Shown here piece after piece: positions 11,849-23,602 of a stretch of 64,000 bases of DNA. The stretch comes from Blumeriella jaapii (Eukaryota > Ascomycota > Leotiomycetes > Helotiales > Drepanopezizaceae). The DNA lies in assembly GCA_009599575.1 (NCBI GenBank), contig VWND01000003.1:620001-684000 (forward strand). The letters run 5' to 3'. Each line of letters begins with the position of its first letter. Within the stretch, counting starts at the first letter, position 1. A program made the translations under genes and the position numbers. Under the pieces are notes generated by a model that did no database searches, was not told the DNA's origin, and saw only the letters and a list, made by a program, of their open reading frames with translations.

Positions 11849-12419
11849 GCTTGGCTTGTCTGGAGACACCGAGACCTAGGAAAAGGGGAGTTCGTACAGT
11901 ACGACGAAAAGTAAACATCGCGTTTTGAAAGGGCTGCTGGCTTTACCGAGGTCGATACTGTAGTGGTTCGGGCGTTGACCGAGGCTGTGGGTATGCCGCC
12001 TTTCCCTTACTTATGTATTTAACAAATCAGCGAGCGAAAGCTCTCGTCATATTTTTGTGTTTCTGGTAATCAGATGGATATACTGATTGCATGTGGGATA
12101 AGATCATGCACTGTCGAAGAGAGTGTGAGATATGTATATGCATGTGCAACCAAATTTGCCGAGAAAATCTCGAGCTCGGTTCAAAGACAGGTACAGTACT
12201 GTAGGTAACAGCCGCTTCGATTCAACAACAACGACCTTCAGAAACCCGCTATCACCATTCCATAACCCTTAACATAAATTCTGGAGAGCCTAACTTTGCT
12301 TCATTTCCTTTTGGCACCCCTTATTCTGCGAATAGTCCGACCCGCCAACGCATTTGCAAAAACTCCCCTATTCGTCACGTTTAGTATCATTTCCAGATGA
12401 TTCCAAGGTTGTGCTTCTA
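11849..12419. other. intergenic between two carrier genes
   Basis: This should carry the promoter of ctp1 and the 3' end of the next carrier gene, both on the minus strand. It has a GTACAGTACTG motif near 12191. I see no gene. Confidence 0.5.
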
Positions 12420-13993
12420 TCATTCTTCATGCTTGATCTTCTTCACTTCTGAATTCTTCAAGCTGTGCCCAGCCTCCTCAATCTTCCCGCCCAACATCTC
12501 CTGCGCGTTTCCCAGCAAATTCCCAGCCTCTTTACTCGCGTAATCATTCGCTGTCTTCGCAGCCTCCGTAGCATTATTCCCCACGGCCGCGGCGCGCTCA
12601 GTCGAGATCCTCACAGTCTGAGCGACGTTTTCATATCCATTCTTCAGAACCTCACTGCCCTTCTCCTGCACGCTAGTGGCATACTGGCCAGTCTTCTCTC
12701 CCACGTCCTGCACAGCATCACCAGCCTGATGGGCCAATGCAGAGGGGCTCGGGGTCTTGTTCAACGCCTTGAGAATAAAGAAGTACATCTGGATGATAAG
12801 TTTGTGGATGGCCTCCTTGAGCGTCATCGTGATCCCATTGCTCAAGAAGCCCTTGAAGATCTCGCCCCATACACCTTCATACAAAGCAGTCGCGCCCTCG
12901 GTACGGTAAATGTTGAGCACGGTGTGGAATATTGTGCTTTGTTTGGCTAGCTTTCTGGCGTCCTTGCCTGCTCTCATGGCATCGGCTTTGGTGCGCGATT
13001 TCTCAACCTCCTCCATCACTATTTCTGCATCTTCCTTGTCCACTGGTGGTTTGGATCCTGCTTGGGCGCGGGCCTTGGCAAGGGCAAAGGGGTACGTGAT
13101 CCCGGAGGCGATAGCTTTGCTGAATGCTGCCATGAGGAAGGTGATAGTCGCTCCAGGATCATCGCGTTTAGCGCGCGGGAGAAGAGTGCGTTTGAAAGTC
13201 TCGTAGAGAAAGAATGTAATGCTTGGATTGAGGGTTAGGACGAGTTGGGCGGAGTAACCGGACCAGAACCCTTGAAGCCCCTTTTCAGAGCGGATCTTGG
13301 AGATGATATCGCCGACGCTGGGCTGGGAGTGGGGAGATGCGGATCGAGCTGCTACCATGGAGGCGGTTTGCTTGCGAGTAACGATGTTTGATATCGGCGC
13401 CGTGAAAAGCTTAGAGGCCGCACCGGCCAGAACACCAACACCGAGCTCATCGAGAGCCGGCAGATTGGTATGATGCCCTGTACTTTGAAGGCGGTTCGTT
13501 CGAAGGTAGTTGTAGAACAAGAAAAAGAGGAACGAATCCGCGATCGATTTACCGGTGTCTTGCAAGACTCCCGAGTAGAACGCAGTCAAGCCCCCTTCCT
13601 TGTTATAAATCTTCTCAAAGGCATCGAACACTCCTTTGTACTCTCCTTCATCAGCAGCGTTGGCAGACGTTCGAAGCGTTCGCTGTACTTGGAGACGGGT
13701 GATGACAAGGTCTAAAGGGTAGAGGGCAAGGTTGGAGATGGCAGTTCCTGTTGAGCCTGCCAGGGCATGGCCCAGAGCCGGAAGAGCTGGGCCATCGAGG
13801 GGTGACGAGGAGGGTTCTTGGACTTTGTGGTAGAGGGAAAAGGCGTCCTGGAAGTGTCAGTCACACAGGAGAAGAAAATGAGTTGCCTGCCCTCTCCCAG
13901 ACCAAAGAGAATCAAGCCTTTCGAGCCAAGGAAAGAGCCGACGTCAGATCGGGGATGACTTACAAGTTGGCTGTTGTAATTGAAATTCGACAT
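12420..13993 (-). CDS. peroxisomal ANT1/PMP47-type carrier with long amphipathic tail
   Basis: Mitochondrial-carrier superfamily. The signature YPLDLVITR, TAPISNIVTRKQ and YPFALAKARAQ triplet most resembles peroxisomal adenine nucleotide carriers, which import ATP for fatty-acid activation. Two exons: 13964-13993 (30 nt) and 12420-13847, joined at phase 0 by a 116-bp intron with donor GTAAGT, total 485 residues. That is well above the roughly 300-330 of a bare carrier. The extra length is partly an insert rich in charged residues after the third signature. Mainly it is a C-terminal stretch of about 110 residues beyond KALNKTPSPS, made of Ala/Glu/Lys/Thr-rich helix with short imperfect repeats, like LEA or YtxH-type amphipathic helices. 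Substrate is inferred, not shown. Confidence 0.8.
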
Positions 13994-14600
13994 GTTTTTT
14001 CTGCTACTGTTCTCAACGGAAGGCGACCTGAGGACAGCTTTGAGCCTCGCTTGGGTCGCTATGTTGACATTCGGTAGGGTGGGTATGAGAAGAAAAGCGG
14101 AGAGCGATTTGGGGGGGGGTATCTATTTATTTATGCGGCATGTGCAACAGGGTGGGACTTCAAGTTCTGATGGACGTCATTCATGGCATAAGCACACGAT
14201 AATCCGGGGTAGCCCCACTTTCTTGTTGTAGGCCAATGACAGGAGCATCTACAGTACGTACAGATACATCCCACTACTGTACTGTACAGTAAATACAGTA
14301 TGTACTGTACTTATCGTAAGCATCGGGCTCGGCTCGGCTCGGCTCGGCTCGGAGATCCCACGGAAAAAGTAAACAAGCAAGTCTGAGAAGAATGGAACAC
14401 GACTTGTGCGATGCTGCTTCAACTCAATGAGGCGCGAGGTTCGAGGCCTTCAAGGGGAAACGCATCGGTCTCGCCCGCGCCCTAGCAGATACGGGTCGTT
14501 ACACAATCCGGTCGTAACTCCGGTCGCCTTCCGCAGCACAATCGGAATCTATACGGCCCCCGCGACCGACGACCGACGAATGAACCTCAGCCCAGGACTT
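13994..14600. other. intergenic with pentanucleotide repeat and ACTGTAC motifs
   Basis: Upstream of the ANT1-type gene and downstream of snx41. It contains overlapping ACTGTAC/GTACAGT palindromes at 14255-14310 and the GGCTC repeat listed separately. No gene. Confidence 0.5.
14326..14350. repeat. (GGCTC)5 microsatellite
   Basis: Five perfect tandem copies of GGCTC. Confidence 0.95.
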
Positions 14601-16756
14601 TCAACTCTCATCTATCTTGTTGATCTCAGCCCGCGCCTCCTCCCACGTCTCCTTGTTCTTCTTCGCCCACTCGATCTGACTTCTGGCATACGCAAGCTGC
14701 AAAAGTTAGACCGTGTCACACCAGTAGAGCGGGAATTCTTACCATGTATCGTTTCAGGTCGTCTTCCTTCTCGGCTTGAAATCGTTTGAGGTCCCTCAGA
14801 ATCCCCGCACTAGCATTGCGAACATCCTGCTCAGACGCTTTCTGTGCTTGTTCCAGATGCTCGATCGACTCCCTCGTCTTACCAATCTGGTCTCGTCTCG
14901 TGCGTTCTGGATCAACATCTACGACCCCATGGACAGCATGACTAATGCGACCAAATATCTTGTTAGTGATGAAGTTGCCGCTAGAGCTCTTGCGGTGTTG
15001 CGGGGTCGGGTGCTCTTCAGGCGCGCCTTGCGTTGCCGAAGGCGGGCTGTGGCCGTCGCCGTGAGTTGGAGGAAAGTCGGAGTCGATAGAGGCGGTGTCT
15101 TCTTGGTTGCTCTCGTCTCGTGATCAGCGGATCTCTGTCTCTCGCAGAGGAGTTTGATCCCCGCGGTGCAGTGGCAGTGCCGCTGCTGTTTAGGTATTGC
15201 TCGATCCTCTTGGCTTCCGTCTCGCTGCGTTCCAATGATTCAAGTAACGCTTTCTTCTTTGCCAACTCATCATTCGTCATCTCTTGCTGTACACGCTTCA
15301 GAACCCGATAACGCAGCACCGCTCTAACAACACCGGCGAACTGCGCACTTTCCCTCATCGGCTCGGCAAAGCTGGCTCCTAAAGACCCGGAAAGTTCCTC
15401 CGTCGCAAGATACGAGGAGTCTACCGCCTGACCTACTCTTTCGATCGCCGCTGCCAGGGATGGTGATGGTTCGGAGAGCGAGAATCCGTTGAATCTTGCA
15501 CCTAGCTCTGCCAAATCCGAGGATAGGGATGAGAGGTGTTGTAGGGTTCGCCTATTGACTCGCTCTATAGACCCCGTAAGAAGGGATTCCAGCTCCTTTA
15601 TAGATGCCTCGTACTGGATAAAATAGGGATCGAGCTGTTGCTCGCTCAGGTGCTGGGTGTCGGGCGGAAAACGGGAGAGGGATTGGGTGCTGGGAACGGT
15701 TTGGGCGGCGGCTGATGGGCTTGCAGCGTACTCTTTAGGCTTGTTAAGCATGCCTTGCGCGTTGGTAGAGGACGAAGAGGCTGCCTTCAACTTCGCGGAT
15801 GCGGCGGGGACTGGAAGAAATTGATGAGCTGGGGAGGGGTTGGCGGGGTCGAGTGGTGGAGCTTTCATCATGGATCTTGGTATAGAAGCAATCGGATGGG
15901 AATGTAGAACTTCATTCTAGTAGTTGTCAGTAGATTCCTCAGAGTGTTCGGGCCGAGAGTACGTACCCAGCTTGAATTTGGATCAAGAAATCTCCACCAC
16001 ACCCCATCGTTTCGAACCTCATCCATGCGCCTACATCTGTTCAGGAATACCGCGAGCATGCGCTTCCGTAAGTCTATGATCTGTTGATCTTGCTTCGCCT
16101 TGGTCGGATTAGCCGCATAGTCTGCCATGGTATGCTTCTCGGGGATTGGTGGCATGATCAAGGTCGGGTGCAGTCGCGACAGCGCGTCTCGGAGGGATGC
16201 GAATTCGGAGTATCTTCTTCTAACCTCCAGATCCTGTCCAGCATTAGCAGACGCTCCCCAGCTGCGTTGTTCCAACCCACCCCGGTGCGGATGGTATACA
16301 CGATGTATTTTCCTCCACTTTCCGCGCTCTTGCCAGCGTCTACGATGAGAATAGGCAGGTCGGGGTTCTCGTAGAGGATCTGCTCAATCCGACTGTCATA
16401 ACCACCCTTCTTGCGCTTCGGCGCTCCCTGCGCAGATCCTCCATACTCGTCTTCGCTGCCGGGTTCACTGGTATCGTATTGATGGTTGCGGGTGACTTCG
16501 ATGTCGTGGGTATCGCTGTTGCTGTCAGGAGTGCGCGGCGCGCCAAAGCCGTGTTCTACGATGTCCCAATCTTCGTCAGCTTCCAGTTCCTGTTGGCCGA
16601 AGAAGAAGATCGACTCCATCATCCTTTCGAACTGGAGAGACGATATGGGAAGAGTCACTTACGAGAGCCTGGAGAGCTGGGGTTGGCTATGGAGGAGCTT
16701 GAATCACGTCGTTCGAAACTCGTCCCGTACGGATTATTGTCCTCGTCGTTCCACAT
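14601..16756 (-). CDS. snx41: sorting nexin Snx41 (PX-BAR), one-base frameshift as read
   Basis: Endosomal sorting nexin; with Snx4 it acts in retrieval from endosomes and selective autophagy. Exons on the minus strand: 16663-16756, about 16281-16579, 15967-16233, 14743-15916 and 14601-14696. The N-terminus MWNDEDNNPYGTSFER and the GGYDSRIEQILYENPDLPIL block before PX are family hallmarks. The PX domain shows RRRYSEF, the PPIPEK loop and KRMLAVFLNRC. The BAR part carries DLAELGARFNGFSLSE and VGQAVDSSY. The acceptor at 16580 (AAG) is not typical but is the best phase-consistent choice found; one nine bases further on also fits. Exon 4 is 1174 nt, one base more than a multiple of three. Near 15117 the frame must change to reach the conserved FPPTHGDGHSPPS tail, and no GT lies there to make an intron. 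So it is either an indel in the assembly or a recent mutation. Confidence 0.85.
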
Positions 16757-19700
16757 TCTGCGGGAAGCTGCTCCAGCTGCAGCAGACCGAGGCAATCAGA
16801 CGGTGCGCTGCGAAGGGTTGGTAAATGGTGCAGCGGGTAGAGAAATCATGGGGGCGCTGCTTGTTTTCCGGAGGTCGAAGTGGTTCGAAGTGGAAGTGGA
16901 AGTGGAAGTGAGGGCATTCCCAGCCCGCTGCCTGATGGTCAATGCACACCGTAATGACGATGGTGGTGCCAAGCCTGGTCCAAGCTAGCGATCCGAAGTC
17001 TCCTCTGTTGACTTCACCTTCACTTCACACTGTGGATTATTCTATACAAGGTCACAGAACCTTCAAGTCGCATTTAAGTTGTTGGCTTCATGCACAGTTA
17101 AAGCCTTTTGTGGTCCTCGTTTCTGCTGTCAGGCGTGCTTAAGGTCATTTAGCCATTGGTTTCGAGCTTAGCCCTCCTAGACCCCGTTTTTAGGGCGTTG
17201 TCCAACCCAGTCACAGACAGAGCTTGATTGTGTTCAGTCTGCACTTGGTGTATGGAATGAATTTGTGTATTTCTGTTTAATGCTCTTACAAATCTCAGTA
17301 CCCCCCGTCTGAAAGTATCTGTGACTGAGATCTGTTGTTGATACTGTAGTTAGTACTGCAAATGGAGGTTCTACAACAGGCGTCTCCGTCTACATAAGGA
17401 GAAAATTTCCCGTCCGAACAACTAGTTTGATTTTTTCAAACTTGAGGCCATGGCCTAAATGCGGATTCAATGGTTCGCTTTTGCAAAGTGGCCGGCTATC
17501 AAGGTGTTAGCTGGTAGCTGTTTTCTCTATCAAAACTTGTCTGATCCGATTTTAAATGAGCATCAACAAATGGCAATCAAGTCAAATGCCCAATTTAAAA
17601 ATGTTGCACTTCTTATAGATGTTGCTCTCGCACTTGTCATTCACATTCTGTCGGTAAATTACATTCTTAGAAGTCTTTGCATTCGATACGAGGCTAGGAC
17701 TCCTTCGATGTCTCGACCCTTTCCCCCCTAAACGCGAAGAATACAAGAAGAGTTTAACATGGGCCGACCCGCTATCCGTCGCCCTCATTGATTAATGAAA
17801 ACAACTAGTCACAAAATGAACGCTGACTCGAGAAGCATAGGCGTCGAACTGTGATCCCAGGTCAGCTGATGGGCGGAAAACCAGAGGCACGAAGAAATGA
17901 GGGCATCGCTTGTCGCTTCTGCTCTTCCATTGCCCGTTTCGAATTCATGTTTCGTGATCTGAACGTCTACAGCAGAGTCAGGAGAACTATAGGCTTCAGA
18001 TAAGGCTTGAAAAATAAGCACAAGCAGGAAGATCAATGTGCACCTCTGAGTGATGTAATCGACACATGCCTCAACCAGCTTCGTAATGCTTAGAACACAC
18101 GTTTCAGCCTGAATACCTCCTGCATTACTCGCCGGCAACATGGACGTACAGTCAATCCATCTGAATGTTCTGTGGTCAGACAGTTTTTTTTTTTGGAAAA
18201 TGACGTACAGAATAGAGAAAGGCTTGTGTCTGTGGAGAAGAGATTACGATCAAGGTATTTAGAGTTAACAGTGTACTAATGTAAAGAATCAATTGAAGTC
18301 TGTTTATAACTACAAGAGGAACGAGCATTTTATATATATATGATAGGAGCAGTAAGCGCATATTTAACAGTGATTTAAAAGCTTTGAACAGATGATCTTG
18401 AGATCATCGACTTGAGTCTAAAATGATCTACAATCATTGATTTTAGAGGATCATATTAGTGACTCTGAGATAATCATAATCTAGTTGCATTCTAGTTGCA
18501 TAAGGTAATCAACTTGAACAACTCAGGATTATCGTGATCATGATGTTGAAAGCACTATGTGCTAGATCACGTGCTAGACGTTGTACGATAGAAAGGTTTC
18601 CTAGCTCAGAAACGATAGTTTCGTTTCGAAATATCTCAAAAGCCATATTCCCCAGGTCAGACACAGACTTCCTGTAGAAATCTTTCCCGCCACAGTATAC
18701 ATATGCAACCACATACACATACACATCCCATCCCGTCCCATCACCTTCTCAGATGCGTCTGAGCCAAGAAACTCTGACATGGGATCTCACGGGGTTCCTG
18801 CGTTATCAAACCGAGCTTGCGAGCTTGGTGTGATCTCTAGAGAGGGCTCCTTCCCTTCTCAATAGGAATGCGGCACGAGCAAAGGATGTGTTGAATGTTT
18901 AAGGCACCACGTGATAGCAAACGCGTAGCACCTGTCTATTGATTCTTCGTTTCGGCTTTTTCCTCGCATGTGTTCCAATCACACAAGCTGCAATTATGGA
19001 GCTTGAAAACAACAGTGCATAGCGAAATGTGAGAACGAAAGCAATTGTGTCTGGCCACTCGGCGTAGGTCCTTCAGAGTTTTGAACCGGTCTCTTGTGAT
19101 CGCTAGCATCAGAAATGATGTACACAGTTCACTCCGCGGGAAAAGCTTGTACCAAAGAAAGAAAGATAAGAAGAATGCAAGATTTTCAGCAGCTTACTTT
19201 GGTGTAATCTGGAAATCCAGATTCGGTAGCACGCACCAAAATACATCGAGTCAGTCACCCCACAATCACGTTCAGACCCCTCTTCTATTCGAAACAATCT
19301 TGACTAAAAAGTCACAAGTACTCAATCACCAAACTTAATTATACACACCCGCTTTTTTAAATGGAAAGCAAAAGAAGCACTCATACCCACCAACCTCTAT
19401 CTCCCGCGCCCAAATGCTAAACGGAGAAGCAGGTATTCAAAGACCTGGCATAGGCGGCTTCGGAACTGGTACAGATACCTTCGTTGACGCTCCCAACGGA
19501 CCAGACATGTCCATCAGCATGTGGTGCTAAGGCTCATTCTCACGCACTGGTTCTTTCCATCTCAAAGACAAGCAAGAACTCCTTGATACACCCCCCGCTG
19601 AACTGACATAGTCACGGTCATCAGCACCGTCGTATCACTATTCACCACTCCTTCTCCTCGCAATTTCTGTTGGATCATCTGTGAAGCGGTGATGAGGAGC

Positions 19701-19991
19701 GCGACGAGTGGCTTCCTCCTCCTCCTCGGGAAATGGCGCTCTCGTGTAAGTGCGAGGGTCTCGCAGAGCGACTCCGAAACCTATCTCTCTCGTCAACGGG
19801 AGAGTTGCGTCTGTGCTTCGAGTCATAGGCCCGGTCTGAGGATACGGAGCGTGGGGATCTGTCGGATCGGTGCAGGCTCTCGGGGATCTTCTTGTGATGC
19901 TTGTCGAACTGTTCATCCGCCAGTCTGTCCCCCCATCGTCAGCACGTGGATACACGTCATTTTGATTAATGAAATTGTACTGGGGCCGAAG
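16757..19991. other. long gene-poor intergenic stretch
   Basis: 3.2 kb without a convincing gene. About 17400-18750 is AT-rich with many imperfect GATCAT/ATGATC palindromes at 18385-18480. A minus-strand frame at 17809-18141 (110 codons, one hydrophobic segment) has a plausible start but no recognised motif; I rate it about 0.2. 18700-19040 is the more promoter-like part. A minus-strand frame at 19638-19955 lies beyond the stop of the next gene and looks spurious. Confidence 0.5.
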
Positions 19992-21810
19992 TTACTTTTT
20001 CATCTTGCCCTTCCCCTTGCGCTTTTCTTTCGGGATGTACTGCTCCCACTCCGTCGGGCTCGGCGTATACCTCGACAATCTCGAAGATCAGCGGGATGAG
20101 GGACAGCCACTTGGCCCATCCGCTGTACTGCGACTTCTTGCGCTCGCGCTCTCTGTCTTTGGAGCTTTTTGCAGCAGGCAGCGATGGCGAGACGCTCCTC
20201 GGTCGACGCTGCTCACGATCGAATGATTCTCGCCGTGGGCTTTCGTCTCGGCGGGGGCTTCGAGCTCGTCGTGGATTCCGGTCTCTCCTCGCCTCGATGA
20301 CATCCTCATCCCGAGGATCATAGATGCGACGAGGTCTCCTGTCCTGAAAGTCTTGTTCAACCACACCGCGTCTCCTCGCCTCGGCGGTGTCCTCATCCCG
20401 AGGATCATAGCTGCGACGAGGTCTCCTGTCCAGGAAGTCTTCTTCAACTATACCACGTCTCCTCGCCTTGGACGCCGTTTCATCCCGAGGATCGTAGCTG
20501 CGCCGGCGTCTCCTGTCCTGGAATTCTTCTGCATCCAGACCACGTCTCCTCGCTTCGTTGGCGGCCTCACCCCGAGGATCATAGCTGCGACGAGGTCTCC
20601 TGTCCTGGAAGTCTTCTTCGTCACCGCGTCTCCTGGCTCGAGAATTTCCAAATCCACTTCCCCTCCCGGCCTCTTCTCGCTCCTCCCAGTCTACTTCGTC
20701 CTCGTCTCTGGCCCGTCTAAACCCAGCCGCTGTCATGTGCTTGCGTGTTTCTCCATCGAAGCCAACACGCTCCTCTGTTGCCCACCAACCTTTCTCGCGC
20801 ATCGGCGCTGGTCGCGAACCCCCTCGACTACCATTTTTGCTCATAGCAGCCGTCCCCATGGTTGCTCTTCCTAACCCAGCATTAGCAGCGGCTCCAACTG
20901 CCGCTCGTCTGTCCGACGTAGGTTGTGCACTCGCGTCTGGATTATTTTTCGGGCGAATACTCATGCCCACCGAATTTGTCGACTCAAGGCCATCCGGTCG
21001 TCTGGCACCATCGGCATTATCACGCACTCCCAGACTTGCTCCCTCGCTCCGAGATATCTTGCCCGACCGCTTCGAAATCTTGTATGCAGTGACCTCCGGT
21101 ACATGGGCAGGTGGATCCGCCGCCACAGCTCTGATCGCATCATGCGATCTTCCGGCCCACGGGCGCTCCGGGCTTAACCTTCCTCCTCCTCCACTATCGG
21201 GTCGCCCTCCCATTCGCGACCGGATCGTGATCGTCTTCGTTGCGCGCTTGCCTAACTCCAAGTCGGCGGCCGGCGACGGATGTCTGCCGGCAGCGACGCG
21301 GATCCGCCTGACTCGCGATCGCGGAGACCGAAAGCAGCACCACCACAACAGAATGGCGATGATCAAGAGCGCGCCAACGCCGATGCCCGTCCCGACGAGT
21401 GCTTGTTTGCGTACCCCCCAGCACGTCGACCCGCTGCTGCCGCTGCACGCCACAGCCGATGTGGATCCCGAGCCGGAAACAATCGAGTTCGTCGCCGTGA
21501 ACGACGAGCGAGGTGTTGGCGAGAGCGTTGTCGTCGCGAACAGCACTATGTTGGCATCAACCGCTGCGCCCACCACATTCGTCAACACCAGAGCCGGCAG
21601 CGCCGCAGGCGCAAACGGTGCTTCTGGATCCGGCTGCGTGAGGGCGAGGATCGTGATGTATTGCGGGGGCCATGTATTGGGTGGCGGATAGGAGATGGTG
21701 AAGGATTCCCCGTGGGAAAAAGCGACTGGGATGAGGGTCGTGGTGAAGGTGGTAGTCGCTGCGCTGCAAGCGGCTGGCGGCGCCTTGTTCGTATTTGTAT
21801 TTTTAGCCAT
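19992..21810 (-). CDS. single-pass membrane protein with Ser/Thr-rich head and 29-residue repeats
   Basis: I do not recognise a family. The minus-strand frame opens with ATG at 21810. Residues 1-138 are Ser/Thr/Pro/Ala-rich. One hydrophobic span (about 139-160, ending LLWWCCF) is followed by basic residues, so the head should face outside or the lumen and the tail inside. There is no clear N-terminal signal peptide. The tail is very rich in Arg, Asp and Glu and holds four to five tandem 29-residue repeats with the core DFQDRRPRRSYDPRDE. Unspliced, the frame runs to 19966. A candidate 40-nt intron (about 20060-20100, acceptor GTCGAG) would switch to a frame ending EWEQYIPKEKRKGKGKMKK at 19992, which looks more protein-like, and I use that end. 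Arg/Asp repeat tails suggest binding to RNA or to other charged proteins, but that is guesswork. Confidence 0.65.
20282..20626 (-). repeat. 87-bp tandem coding repeat, about four copies
   Basis: Unit starts fall at about 20282, 20369, 20456 and 20543, each 87 bp apart. The next partial unit starts 84 bp further on, having lost one codon. The repeat is in frame and encodes the 29-residue units of the membrane protein. Copies differ by scattered substitutions, so it is not a recent array. Confidence 0.9.
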
Positions 21811-22658
21811 TTGTTTTTAATTTGGGATTCGGAGCGCTGCGATTGGAAGGTGTATGCTGTGGGAGCTGGCGATGTCACCTCACCTCACCTCACCCCATGG
21901 TCTCGTGCTGCGGGGTTTCGCCGCGATGGAACGGTCCAGGCTAGGTGACGTGGTACCGGAACTATGTCGAGGTCGAATCTGACCGATGGTCAGTCAACAT
22001 GCGGACCAAAGACTTCGGGTCGGGAATCTGTCCGGACGGTACGGCCGAGGGGACAGGTGATGATCTGCTCGGCTTGTGGCGGCGCGGAAGTCCGATATCA
22101 ATTCATGCGTTGCGTGGTAAGGTCACGTAAGGTAGGTTTGTGGCCGGCGACGCGGAATGAGCGAGGTGGTGATGTTGTTTGTTGTTGGATTGATGGGATG
22201 GTGCAGAGAGAGTGGCACGGATACGGAAAGGGCACGGCTGGTAGGGCAAGCAGGCGAAGGGGAAACAAACATCGTGAGCTTCGACTTTTCTTTTGCTACT
22301 TCTGTTATTCTTGATTTCACACGGGGAGCAGCGGGTCAGGCGGTGTCAGGAGAAGCACGAGATTCCGCTGGGGCTTTTATGTATGGAAATGCTGAATTTC
22401 TAGGATCGTTAGGTCACTCTTGATTTGTACAGAGAATGGGGAAGTGTGAGGAGAGGTGCCTTTCTTGCCTGGCTACGCGCCCAAGAACCGTGTATCCATT
22501 ACCTCCTCCATCTGCAGCTCTGAAACCAATCTCCTCTCAAACAGCCCGTTCTTCCACGTTGAGCCTTTCCAAGGCGCGCTCTTCTGCCTGTGGCTTATCC
22601 AGCTACTCGAGAATTGAGAACTGTGCATGCGGGTCTCATCGGAATATGCAGGATACAT
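21811..22658. other. intergenic
   Basis: Upstream of the repeat-bearing membrane protein and downstream of the small membrane protein, both on the minus strand. A short (CACCT)n-like run lies near 21874-21893. No gene is supported. Confidence 0.5.
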
Positions 22659-23280
22659 CTAGGACACATTAGACGCCGTGCTGGCCATATCCCGAACATG
22701 GACAGGCGGTGGCGGCGCCGACTTCGTAGCGTCGACGGGCTCGACGCGGTGACGCTCACAGCACTCCTGGTAGTCGGTGATATCGGAGACCGCAGTTGGG
22801 GCGCCGCCTTGGTGGTTCTTACAGGCTGAGCAGGTATGTGTAGCATCGTTTGGAGCAGCATCGTTTGGAGCAACATTATTTGGAGCAGCATCGTTTGGAG
22901 CAGCATCGTTTGGAGCAGCATCATTCTGGGTGGGTTCGTTCTGCACAGCTTCGTTCTGGATGACCTGCGCAGCCTCCTCGTCCTGTTTGACCCGACGCGC
23001 GGCTCTCTTAGCGGCTCTCTCAGCGCGTGCGGCTTCCTGGATTTCGTGGGCTTCTTGGTTGTTGGCCCTAAAGCTTGTCAGTTATACTGGCAGGAGGCGA
23101 CAGGGCAGATAGGAGATCGTACATATGTGCGGCCTGAAGGACTGTCAGTATTTTTTCGTGGTAGGATGGTAAGGTTGTACGTACGAACATCACGACAATG
23201 AACTTGCCAAAGAAGACCCAGCCGATGACAAGGAAGAACAGGACGAAGAAGATTACCACAATAGGGACGTAGCTCTTCAT
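22659..23280 (-). CDS. small membrane protein with coiled-coil and NDAAP repeats
   Basis: I do not recognise the family. Minus-strand exons 23185-23280, 23123-23133 and 22659-23067 give 171 residues with consistent phases. Residues 1-32 are a very hydrophobic membrane segment (VVIFFVLFFLVIGWVFFG) behind MKSYVP, so it is either a signal anchor or an uncleaved signal. A helical Ala/Arg/Glu/Lys region follows, then five to six copies of NDAAP with one NNVAP variant. A Cys/His cluster comes next (CSACKNH, then ECCERH), which might bind zinc, and the end is Pro-rich. Exon 2 is only 11 nt. The intron before it (23134-23184) is 51 nt, a multiple of three without stops, so its retention would also give a protein. 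It has donor GTACGT and a CTGAC branch site, which favours splicing. Confidence 0.65.
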
Positions 23281-23602
23281 AGTTGCGGTTGTAGGTCTGA
23301 AGGTGTGAGAATATTCGATAGCGAAATAGTCAGGGAACTCTTACCTGTGCTAGCGGATGGAAGGAATAATTTTCCCAGGCTATGTTCTTGAACTTGAACA
23401 TGCAATACCTCCGTCGAAAGAATAAATCTTATGGCAAGTTTGTCAATCCGGATGCATATGAGGTGCTGGAAGACTTGGTTTGTTTACTTCGGTTTTGCGA
23501 CGATTCGGAGGTGATACTTCGGAGACTCCAAGCAATTAATGCTATCTTGTTTTGTCAGACTTAGACGCAGATCTTCCTCACACGAAGCCACAATAAAGCT
23601 TT
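23281..23602. other. short intergenic
   Basis: 322 bp between the small membrane protein start and the 3' end of the THADA-family gene, both minus strand. A short plus-strand open frame here has no family resemblance. Confidence 0.5.

Noticed and set aside
17809..18141. 110-residue membrane protein gene
   Set aside because: One hydrophobic stretch only, AT-rich surroundings, no recognised motif or convincing leader. Kept only as a remark.
20353..21948. Several long plus-strand frames opposite the repeat protein
   Set aside because: Antisense shadows of the tandem repeats and Arg-rich tail.
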